Assembly: GCA_903927955.1 (NCBI GenBank)
Contig: CAIYOW010000022.1
Span: 1-50,141 of the forward strand
DNA length: 50,141 bases
DNA from: an uncultured Methylococcaceae bacterium
GTDB lineage: Bacteria > Pseudomonadota > Gammaproteobacteria > Methylococcales > Methylomonadaceae
Direction: 5' to 3'
Shown here: positions 43,315 to 50,141 of the stretch, piece after piece
Numbering within the stretch: position 1 is the stretch's first letter
How the letters are laid out: each line of letters begins with the position of its first letter
Notes under the pieces: model-generated
Database searches by the model: none
What the model was told of the DNA's origin: nothing
What the model saw: only the letters and a program-made list of their open reading frames with translations
Program-made: the position numbers and the translations under genes

Positions 43315-44100
43315 GTGTTGCGCCATTTTCCTGAAATTGGGACCCATTACCCCCATAAAAAACGCGATTACTTCATTGCTGCTTTTACGTTTTTTTGCGT
43401 CGCCGTTTGCTTGGTCTCGGATGCGACCGCAGGCATGGATAAGCAAAATGCCCTAGGGGTATGTGGTTGGGTTTTTTTAATCGGCCTGTTGCTCGGTGAA
43501 ACCAGCGATGTGCGGGTGCAAGTGCTGATTGCCGTGATATTTGCCACTATTGGCGAGCATTTTGCATCGCCCTACATGGGTGGATACACCTACCGGTTTG
43601 GCAATGTGCCTGCCTATGTCCCGCCGGGGCATGGCATGGTCTACCTGACAGCCGTTGCGTTGGCGCGTTCGGGTCTGTTTATGACTTATGCCCGGGCAAT
43701 TACAGGCGGTGTCTTGCTGGTTTGTGGCTTATGGTCTTTGTGGGGCATCAGTGGCATACCCGTACAAGGTGATTATGTTGGTGCTTTATTGTTTTGTGTG
43801 TTTTTGATTTATGTGTTCAAGGGTCGTTCGCCCTTGGTGTATGTGGCGGCATTTTTTATCACCACTTGGTTGGAGCTGATTGGCACTGCTGTAGGCACTT
43901 GGAAATGGGCGGCAATTGATCCGGTTTTGCATTTGCCACAAGGCAACCCGCCTAGTGGCGTGGCTGCTTGGTACTGTTTGGTGGATGCTGTTGCAATGGG
44001 CGGTGCGCCCTTAGTTTTTAGGGGTTGGGGAAATATTTGTGAATGGTTTTCTGCTATTAGGGAACGGCGCGCTGCTTATCAAGGTGCTGCAGATGATTAA
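43315..44100 (+). CDS. Multi-pass membrane protein of unknown function
   Basis: 261 residues starting at GTG 43315, with AGAGG 9 bases upstream. About seven to eight hydrophobic helices. A polar, conserved-looking loop ATIGEHFASPYMGGYTYRFG, then VPAYVPPGHGMVYL, suggests a buried active site or binding site with Glu/His and PGHG. A second loop ELIGTAVGTWKWAAIDPVLH is similar in character. I do not recognise the family; carotenoid- or lipid-modifying membrane enzymes share such features but this is speculation. Confidence 0.6.
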   Translation: MLRHFPEIGTHYPHKKRDYFIAAFTFFCVAVCLVSDATAGMDKQNALGVCGWVFLIGLLLGETSDVRVQVLIAVIFATIGEHFASPYMGGYTYRFGNVPAYVPPGHGMVYLTAVALARSGLFMTYARAITGGVLLVCGLWSLWGISGIPVQGDYVGALLFCVFLIYVFKGRSPLVYVAAFFITTWLELIGTAVGTWKWAAIDPVLHLPQGNPPSGVAAWYCLVDAVAMGGAPLVFRGWGNICEWFSAIRERRAAYQGAADD

Positions 44101-44578
44101 TGATGTATAAATATAGCCTCGGCAACGCATAAGGGGTGGAACTTGTCGGCCGCCATTTTGTCTAGTTTATGGGTGCTGAATTTAAGCAGATTTTTCGCCC
44201 TGGCTAACGGGTTTGTTTGATGCCTACTGTAAAAATAAATCACAAGCCGCTATTGTTTTGGCCTTAAGATATAGGCATAATCAGAACCGCTGGCAACTCA
44301 GCCCATATTCTGTTTGCCAGTTAATATAGTAAAAAATAGTAACACGGTGGGTTATCTGACAAGCACCAATTAACGTAAATAAATTATGGTAATGGTGTCG
44401 TTTCGGGTTTAGAATGGATATACTTTACATATCCGTTAGCCACCCAATCACTGTTTGCAGGCAACTTATCTGCCAGGAAGCCACATTAAAATGGAATTTA
44501 TACGCTTTTTACCCATGGAATTTTCAATCTAATGTATTAACCTAACTTTTATAAGCATAATTAATGCTAGGGGCAACT
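44101..44578. other. Long intergenic region upstream of the EXORDIUM-like gene
   Basis: About 478 AT-rich bases without convincing genes. Contains GGATAT-ACTTTAC-ATATCC (about 44414-44432), a 6-bp palindrome with a 7-base spacer that could be an operator, and CTGGCAA...TTTGCCAG around 44292-44322. Several TATAAT-like stretches occur. No recognised riboswitch. Confidence 0.4.
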
Positions 44579-45619
44579 ATGCGCAAAATATTTACACTCA
44601 TCGTCACTGTTCCATGTTTGGCTTTTGCCATCCACGCTAAAGCCGGGGCAATTGCAGAAGACCTGAGCGCACCGAACGGCAAAATATTGGTGGATTTCTT
44701 GGGCACAAAACAGGTTTATGCCGCCACTAAAAGCAAAATGGTGGCTATCAAAGCAGCAGTAGTGGCCAGTAATTTCGTCACTGCTCACAGCAGCCCTGTT
44801 GTAGTTATGCCAACCCTTAACACCACTGCCATTTTTTGGGGCACTTCTTGGGCGACAAGCAATGCCACATTCATCAGCGATAAAATCGCCGGGCTGACTT
44901 ATTTTTACAATAATGTGGGTAACTCCTCCTATACCAGTACCGTGTCTGAATATTTTGCTAGCGGCTTGCCCTTGACCCATAACTTCGTCACCTACAAAAC
45001 CGACGCATCAAGAAAATCAAGCAGCACGCCAGCAGCTGTTCTTACAGAAGTTTGTAATTTGGTTGGTGCAAAAAACATTGACCCAAACGGTTATTACCCT
45101 GTCTATTCCGATCTACCCAGAGGCACTGCCAGTTACTGCGCTTATCATAGTGCCGGACAATGTACTGCAGGCGGCACCACTGTTCAATTTGCTTTCTTTT
45201 TCAATTTAAATAATGACTCAAGTTGTGACCCACAAAGCCCTTATGCACCCGCATCAGGTTCTGCAAGCGCACAAGCGCCTTTGTTTATGACAGGTGGCGG
45301 CGTTGCCCCACAAACCCAATCGCAAGGTTTGGCCGCTTTGATCAATGTAACCGCGCATGAATTGGCCGAAACAGCAACCGACCCCGTTTACTTCCCTCGC
45401 ACGGGTAGTGCCTATTGGGCGGGCTATTTTGATGTGGCGGGCAACGAAGTTGGCGATAAATGCGCTTGGACATTCGGCCCGTCTAATATTGCCGGCACTA
45501 AACCGGGCACGGTATTGGTCGGAGCTTATGACTGGAAGCTGCAAGGCGAATGGTCTAATAAAGCCTACAACAGCTCGACTGGTTACGATTCATTAAAAGG
45601 TTGTGTCACTGGCTCATAA
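44579..45619 (+). CDS. Secreted EXORDIUM/PHI-1-like protein with HExxE motif
   Basis: 346 residues from ATG 44579, with AGGGG 5 bases upstream (an ATG at 44564 is in frame but poorly placed). A signal peptide (MRKIFTLIVTVPCLAFA..AKA) is followed by a domain with SPVVVMPTLNTTAIFWGTSW, then ASYCAYHSAG (paired Cys), then INVTAHELAETATDP (His260, Glu261, Glu264) and GNEVGDKCAWTFG, ending YDWKLQGEWSNKAYN and GC. This pattern is that of the phosphate-induced EXORDIUM family, known in plants and in some bacteria; the HELAE motif recalls metallopeptidases. Function in bacteria is unclear. Confidence 0.65.
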   Translation: MRKIFTLIVTVPCLAFAIHAKAGAIAEDLSAPNGKILVDFLGTKQVYAATKSKMVAIKAAVVASNFVTAHSSPVVVMPTLNTTAIFWGTSWATSNATFISDKIAGLTYFYNNVGNSSYTSTVSEYFASGLPLTHNFVTYKTDASRKSSSTPAAVLTEVCNLVGAKNIDPNGYYPVYSDLPRGTASYCAYHSAGQCTAGGTTVQFAFFFNLNNDSSCDPQSPYAPASGSASAQAPLFMTGGGVAPQTQSQGLAALINVTAHELAETATDPVYFPRTGSAYWAGYFDVAGNEVGDKCAWTFGPSNIAGTKPGTVLVGAYDWKLQGEWSNKAYNSSTGYDSLKGCVTGS

Positions 45620-45654
45620 GCCAGAGAGTATTTAAAACCCATCCTGCCCCATGC

Positions 45655-45713
45655 ACACATCGTCTGCCTTTATGGCTAAGGCCTTGTCCTCGGCTACAAG
45701 CCAGACGATGTGT
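45655..45713. terminator. Large hairpin after the EXORDIUM-like gene
   Basis: ACACATCGTCTG (45655-45666) and CAGACGATGTGT (45702-45713) are perfect 12-bp inverted copies with a 35-base loop. It lies 35 bases after the stop. There is no T-run, so it may act as an mRNA 3' stabiliser or a repeat. Confidence 0.55.
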
Positions 45714-45761
45714 CTACGCATATTTTAAGCAAATATCACCCGATGATTGGGGGTAACACCA

Positions 45762-46262
45762 ATGTCTGTTCAGCAAAACATAACACGGCTAGTTTGCTCA
45801 AGCCTATTACTGGTATTGCCATTAGCACCGGTGCAGGGCGACCCTATAGTAATGGATCCACAATCTAGGGGACAATCCACGGTAACGCGGGATGTTGCCG
45901 AATATGCCGACCGTGAACAAGCGTTAATGACTGCGGCACTCACTAGTGGGAATAATGCCACACCCTTATTGGCGGATGATTTTCAAGCTTGGTCAACGGA
46001 TAACGACTGGCAATCTAAGGAAGCATGGCTAAGCTCTGCACAACACATCAAGTCGTTTATTATTAAAGATGTGTCCGTGCGCCTATTAGATGGGTTGGCA
46101 GTTGTGCAATTCCTACTCCAAACCCAAGGCAATAAAGGGGTTCATCATCAATATAAAACCGTTGTTGATATTTGGCGGCAAAGCAGCAAGCAGTTGGCAG
46201 TCAGATATACAACAAACACCACCGCCATCCCCCATACTGCTGCACTTAGCCCAAAACACTAA
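45762..46262 (+). CDS. Secreted NTF2/SnoaL-like protein (DUF4440-type)
   Basis: 166 residues from ATG 45762 (GGGGG 8 bases upstream; a TTG at 45747 is in frame). Signal peptide about 1-30 (SLLLVLPLAPVQG). The mature part reads REQALMTAALTSGNNATPLL, ADDFQAWSTDNDWQSKEAW, and AVVQFLLQTQGNKGVHHQYK then VVDIWRQSSKQLAVRYT, a cone-shaped NTF2-like fold. It likely binds a small ligand in the periplasm. It precedes the TonB-dependent receptor by 180 bases and might serve it. Confidence 0.65.
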   Translation: MSVQQNITRLVCSSLLLVLPLAPVQGDPIVMDPQSRGQSTVTRDVAEYADREQALMTAALTSGNNATPLLADDFQAWSTDNDWQSKEAWLSSAQHIKSFIIKDVSVRLLDGLAVVQFLLQTQGNKGVHHQYKTVVDIWRQSSKQLAVRYTTNTTAIPHTAALSPKH

Positions 46263-46444
46263 TCACTCGCCAAGCGCGAAATATTACTGGAGTGGCCAAA
46301 TTTGTCACATCAGTCGCGGTTGGGCTATTTTTTATCCGATACTTTCCCAATCCCTTGGCTATGCTGGATTGCTTGAGAAAAACACTTCTTTTCTGGCCTG
46401 AATTCGGTTAATCTAAAAAATTCGGACAAAAATGGCTGTTATTG

Positions 46445-48859
46445 ATGCGTTACCCAAATATTCCTAACTATTTATGGCTTCTGCCGTGGTTTTTTTTGGT
46501 GGCGGGCCGCGAATGTCTTGCCCAAAATCCTACCGGCGCAGCGGTACCTCTTCCCGCTGCCACCACAACAGACCGGCCCGTTATAAAGCCGCTTATAAAA
46601 AAAGATAAGGACAAATCGGCAATTACCTTAGTCGCCCCTAATGGACAGCCTAAGCCTGTTGGCGACAAGCGTCGGAGTGATGCGTTTGAACTGCCGGAGG
46701 TGTCGGTTATAGGCACCACGCCTTTAGGCAGCACGGGGCTTGCCAGCAAAAAGGTTTCGGGCAATGTGCAGTCGGTGGAGGATGAGGACATTAAGCGCCA
46801 TGAAGCCACGTCTTTAACGGACTTCATGAACCGTCGCCTGCAAAGCGTCAATATCAATGACACCCAAAACAACCCCTACCAACCGGATGTGACCTATCGT
46901 GGCTTCACCGCTTCGCCCATTGTCGGCACGCCGATTGGCCTATCGGTTTATCAGGATGGCGTGCGCGTCAACGAAGCGTTTGGCGATACCGTTAATTGGG
47001 ATTTGATACCACAAATTGCCATTGCCAATATGGATGTGATGCCCGGCTCCAATCCGTTATTTGGTTTGAACACCTTGGGCGGTGCCTTGTCTATCCGCAC
47101 CAAAAGCGGTTTTAGCCACCCGGGCTTCCATGCCCAAGCACTGGGCGGTTCTTTTGGCAGACAAAATTATCAGGCGGAAATAGGCGGATCAAAGGGTAAA
47201 TTTGATTGGTATTTTGCCGGTAACATTTTTGGTGATGGCGGCTGGCGGCCTTTTTCGACCTCCAGTGTCAATCAAGGGTTCGGCAAGATCGGTTGGGAAG
47301 ATGACAAAACCGACTTGGACTTGTCGTTCACCTATGCGGGCAATACTATGAACGGTGTGGGGCCAACTCCCCAAGAATTGTTGCAACAAAGCTGGTCAGC
47401 TATTTACACCGCCCCCGACGTCACCCAAAATACCTTGTATTTTGTCAATCTTAAGGGCAATCATAGTTTTACCGAGCAATTGCAGTTCAGTGGCAATGTC
47501 TATGACCGCAACAATAACAACTATAGCCTGAACAGCAACACCACAGACCCCGACACCTGCACTGCCATTAATCTGACCGCATGTAGTGAAACAGGTATCA
47601 CCCCTGCTTATTTTCAGGCCAGCCGGGCCCGGCAAAACGGCACCGGCATTAACCTGCAATTGACTTCCGATTACCCATTGTTAAAGCACGAAAACCAATT
47701 GATGGTCGGTGGCGGGTTCAATTATGCCAAAACTGATTTTAATTCTGCGGCACAAGCGGCTATTTTTAACAGCCACTACTTTGAAATAGCCACAGCAGCA
47801 CTGGGTGACAGCACTTATGGGCCATCGGTTAATATTAGCGGTGAGAACCGCTATACCAGTTTGTTCGCCACCAATACTTTTTCAGTGACCGACTGGCTGC
47901 ACGCCAACGCTTCGGCTAATTGGCTGCAAGCACAAGTAAACACTGCCGATCACATTAACCCAACTGGCGACACGCACTACCTAGGCAATAATCTTCATTT
48001 CCAAAGGCTTAATCCATCTGCTGGGCTGACTTTCGACCCTTTTGGGGCATTGTCGATAAAATCCCCTATGCAGGCATTCACCACTTATTTTAATTACAAC
48101 GAAGGCTTCCGCGCACCTACCATTATTGAATTGGCCTGCGCCAATCCCAATGCGCCGTGTAGCTTGCCCAACGGCTTTGTATCAGACCCCAATTTAAAAC
48201 CGGTGGTGTCGCATACCTTAGAAACCGGCATGAGAGGTACATTTAGCGAGGCTTTGAAATGGAATTTTGCGGTCTACCAGACCATCAACAACAATGATAT
48301 TTTATATTTGAATGCGCCGAATGGTAGCCAAAATGCCGGTTACTTCAGCAACGTCGGCAACACTAGGCGACAAGGTTTGGAACTGGGCCTGAACGGCTTG
48401 GCGTTGGAATCGCTGAACTGGTACATCAGCTATGGTTATGTTGATGCCACCTACCAATCTGTTGCCACTTTAAATAATGCCTACGGTTCGGAAAACGTGG
48501 TGCCGGGCAATAGCATCCCCAGTATTCCGCAAAACACAGCCAAGGTGGGGGGAGAATATCAGTTGTTGAAGAATTTATTTTTGGGTAGCGATCTGCAATA
48601 TGTATCCAGCCAATATGCGCGTGGTGATGACCAAAACACCCATCCACAAATCGCCGGTTACACGGTTGTCAACTTAAATGGCCGCTATGTGCTGACAGAG
48701 CATATCGAGTTGTTTGCCACGGGCAAAAATATTTTTGATAACCATTATGCCTCATTCGGGCAATTGGGCAGTAACGTGTTCAGCGGACAAGCTACGCAAT
48801 TCCAAGGTCCAGGGATGCCTGCCACGGGTTATGCGGGGGTGCGAGTTCATTGGGATTAA
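46445..48859 (+). CDS. TonB-dependent outer-membrane receptor
   Basis: 804 residues from ATG 46445. Signal peptide (YLWLLPWFFLVAGRECLAQ), a Lys-rich linker, a TonB-box-like ELPEVSVIGTTPL (about 85-97), plug domain with VTYRGFTASPIVGTPIGLSV, YQDGVRVNEAFGDTVNWDLI and PLFGLNTLGGALSIRTKSGF, then a 22-strand barrel. The usual C-terminal aromatic is not last (ends GVRVHWD). ERADING of specificity is not possible; neighbours point to metal or a small organic ligand. The preceding gene is a secreted NTF2-like protein. Confidence 0.9.
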   Translation: MRYPNIPNYLWLLPWFFLVAGRECLAQNPTGAAVPLPAATTTDRPVIKPLIKKDKDKSAITLVAPNGQPKPVGDKRRSDAFELPEVSVIGTTPLGSTGLASKKVSGNVQSVEDEDIKRHEATSLTDFMNRRLQSVNINDTQNNPYQPDVTYRGFTASPIVGTPIGLSVYQDGVRVNEAFGDTVNWDLIPQIAIANMDVMPGSNPLFGLNTLGGALSIRTKSGFSHPGFHAQALGGSFGRQNYQAEIGGSKGKFDWYFAGNIFGDGGWRPFSTSSVNQGFGKIGWEDDKTDLDLSFTYAGNTMNGVGPTPQELLQQSWSAIYTAPDVTQNTLYFVNLKGNHSFTEQLQFSGNVYDRNNNNYSLNSNTTDPDTCTAINLTACSETGITPAYFQASRARQNGTGINLQLTSDYPLLKHENQLMVGGGFNYAKTDFNSAAQAAIFNSHYFEIATAALGDSTYGPSVNISGENRYTSLFATNTFSVTDWLHANASANWLQAQVNTADHINPTGDTHYLGNNLHFQRLNPSAGLTFDPFGALSIKSPMQAFTTYFNYNEGFRAPTIIELACANPNAPCSLPNGFVSDPNLKPVVSHTLETGMRGTFSEALKWNFAVYQTINNNDILYLNAPNGSQNAGYFSNVGNTRRQGLELGLNGLALESLNWYISYGYVDATYQSVATLNNAYGSENVVPGNSIPSIPQNTAKVGGEYQLLKNLFLGSDLQYVSSQYARGDDQNTHPQIAGYTVVNLNGRYVLTEHIELFATGKNIFDNHYASFGQLGSNVFSGQATQFQGPGMPATGYAGVRVHWD

Positions 48860-48884
48860 GCCATTTAGCATTGATGACAATGTG

Positions 48885-48937
48885 CCGGTTAGGCAACTCA
48901 GGCAATTCAGGTAACAATAGCCGCTTTGCCTAACCGG
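48885..48937. terminator. Long hairpin between convergent receptor and MOSC genes
   Basis: CCGGTTAGGCAA (48885-48896) and TTGCCTAACCGG (48926-48937) are perfect 12-bp inverted copies with a 29-base loop, positioned between two convergent genes. It probably stops transcription from both sides, although no T-run is present. Confidence 0.6.
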
Positions 48938-48956
48938 TCAGTAGTGTCCCGTCAGA

Positions 48957-49793
48957 TTATTGGACAACAACCGTTGCGCCACGGCTTACCACCCCAGGCA
49001 CCAGCACTTTGGCATACACACCAATGCTGGGCAAGGCTTTACCGGCAAAAGGCACCATCACATTATTGAGGGCAATGCCGTGCTTGAATATAGCGGGGTC
49101 GTTGGGCAAATCGCCTTGTGCCAAGGTCGGCATCACACAGCGCGGGCAAGGGTCGGTCACTTGTAACTGCACATCGCCAATACAAAGGGTTTTGCCGACC
49201 CAGTCGTTTTCGACAAAGCCTGCTTGCCCGTGGGTGTCAATGACGATATTAGGGCGGAAGCGGCGGGCTTCAAAGCGTCCTTTCGGGTAGGCGGTTTGCA
49301 GGGCTTCTAAGGAGCTGGTGGTGATGATATGCACCGCGGCATAATCAAAAAATGTGCCTTGGGGCGCATCGCCCGCCATTGCCTCATTGCTGATTTCATT
49401 GGCATCGCCTTCATATTCAGGCCAAAATTGCTCTAAGTTGGGCTGTTCTGGCGCAATGTTTTGTAAACTGACAGAGCGGGACAAAGCGGCTGACAACAGT
49501 TCATTAAGGTTTGCCGCATCACTGCGGACAACCGTGCCATCTGGCAAGGTGATCCAAACCGGCGGCAAACTGCCAATTTGTGGCGCTTCACAATAGGCGG
49601 CGCGATAAGCAAAAATATCCGGCCATTTTTTGGGATTTTTGGCACTTGCCACTTTGCCGGTGTCATTGTCGATACAGGCAAAAATACGGTCGCCGAGGAT
49701 ACCGGTTTCGGTAATGGCAGAAGCATTCAGTTCTTCGCCCTGCATGGATTTTACGGGATAGCGCCAAAGTGTGCTGACAGTGGGGTTATGCAT
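48957..49793 (-). CDS. MOSC domain-containing protein (YcbX/mARC-like)
   Basis: 278 residues. N-terminal beta-barrel domain (VSTLWRYPVKSMQGEELNAS and GILGDRIFACIDNDTG) and MOSC core with RFRPNIVIDTHGQAGFVEND then VTDPCPRCVMPTLAQGD; the Cys in CPRC is the likely molybdenum ligand. Such proteins carry molybdenum cofactor and reduce N-hydroxylated compounds or receive sulfur. Together with MsrP it is a second Mo-related gene in the window. It lacks the C-terminal ferredoxin domain of long YcbX. Confidence 0.9.
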   Translation of the reverse strand: MHNPTVSTLWRYPVKSMQGEELNASAITETGILGDRIFACIDNDTGKVASAKNPKKWPDIFAYRAAYCEAPQIGSLPPVWITLPDGTVVRSDAANLNELLSAALSRSVSLQNIAPEQPNLEQFWPEYEGDANEISNEAMAGDAPQGTFFDYAAVHIITTSSLEALQTAYPKGRFEARRFRPNIVIDTHGQAGFVENDWVGKTLCIGDVQLQVTDPCPRCVMPTLAQGDLPNDPAIFKHGIALNNVMVPFAGKALPSIGVYAKVLVPGVVSRGATVVVQ

Positions 49794-49981
49794 AGGTGTC
49801 TCCTGTTATAGTCGTTTTTATAATAGTTATAGTGGGCAAGCTGTATCAATTGCACAGGCATAATAGCTTATTAAAGTGGCTGCTGGGAGCGGTGAAGCAG
49901 CTACAGCCAGTCATTCTTATGATTTTAGGCTTTAACGCTGTTTATTTCAATGTGAGGTACACAGCCACGACCAATAATATA

Positions 49982-50141
49982 TTATTCAACCAAAAACTCC
50001 CGCATCATACCCATATCTTCATGCTCAAGATTATGGCAATGGTACATGAACAAACCTTTGAAATCTTGGAATGGCTTGATAATGCGCACTTTCTCGCCCG
50101 GCATGACCAATACGGTATCTTTAAGGCCGGTGTCGATAAAA
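49982..50141 (-). CDS. Multicopper oxidase, C-terminal fragment
   Basis: The last 53 residues of a protein entering from the right edge, ending at TAA 49982-49984. MYHCHNLEHEDMGMMREFLV carries the type 1/type 3 copper block H-C-H-x3-H-x4-M, preceded by DTVLVMPGEKVRI. That is the CueO/SufI-like cupredoxin domain 3. It suits a copper-tolerance or periplasmic oxidase. The gap of 188 bases to the MOSC gene holds nothing recognisable. Confidence 0.9.
   Translation of the reverse strand, partial: FIDTGLKDTVLVMPGEKVRIIKPFQDFKGLFMYHCHNLEHEDMGMMREFLVE

Noticed and set aside
44101-44578. Riboswitch (c-di-GMP or cobalamin type) upstream of the EXORDIUM-like gene
   Set aside because: The AT-rich region lacks the conserved cores of those classes; only short palindromes are visible.
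1-50141. CRISPR array, rRNA operon, insertion sequence or phage structural genes
   Set aside because: No regularly spaced direct repeats, rRNA sequence, transposase or capsid/tail genes could be seen on either strand.

Overview
The window looks like a chromosome segment of a gammaproteobacterium, most plausibly an aerobic methanotroph or methylotroph (Methylococcales-like). The gene content supports this: msrPQ, the ubiG / Gph-MupP phosphatase / yciK run, nagZ with an S-methylthioinosine phosphorylase, two cytochrome c maturation clusters, rnr-rlmB and slyX. The methanotroph hint comes from a secreted protein with the Cys/Cys pattern of the PmoD/AmoD family next to a membrane-anchored cupredoxin. 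No pmoCAB, mxaF or rRNA gene is present, so the taxonomic call is an inference.

Layout. 1-8 kb is mostly housekeeping: msrP-msrQ, a divergent HxlR regulator/GST pair with a clear palindromic operator, argG, a family 2 glycosyltransferase, a ferritin-like protein, and ccmAB. 8-15 kb holds rlmB and rnr, normally neighbours. Here they are separated by a three-gene, partly AT-rich cassette: an AAA/SMC-like ATPase, a small protein with a possible nuclease-like core, and an AIPR abortive-infection protein. tRNA-Leu(CAG), with a near-consensus promoter and a terminator, follows rnr.

15-27 kb is an accessory, defence-rich region. It contains a DUF2335-type membrane protein broken by a frameshift, a YhhC-like 2-oxoglutarate oxygenase, slyX between hairpin repeats, a GIY-YIG nuclease / SF2 helicase / MmeI-like methyltransferase set whose methyltransferase lacks SAM motif I, a RelE-type toxin-antitoxin pair, remnants of DUF1640 and DUF29 genes, and a second ATPase with a small nuclease-like partner. 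The two ATPase/small-protein pairs look like divergent versions of the same module.

27-41 kb returns to core metabolism. The first part is ccmG-ccmH-ccmI-hemN, three overlapping junctions on the minus strand. On the plus strand follow ubiG, a HAD phosphatase, yciK and sufT, then nagZ, a phosphoribosyltransferase and methylthioinosine phosphorylase (peptidoglycan and purine salvage). A PhoPQ/QseBC-like two-component system, tadA and pgi follow. 41-50 kb is envelope and copper biology: the PmoD-like protein, a cupredoxin, YqaA, an unrecognised membrane protein, an EXORDIUM-like secreted protein, a secreted NTF2-like protein, a TonB-dependent receptor, a MOSC protein, and the C-terminus of a multicopper oxidase at the edge.

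All calls come from reading the sequence and recalled family motifs; no database search was run.
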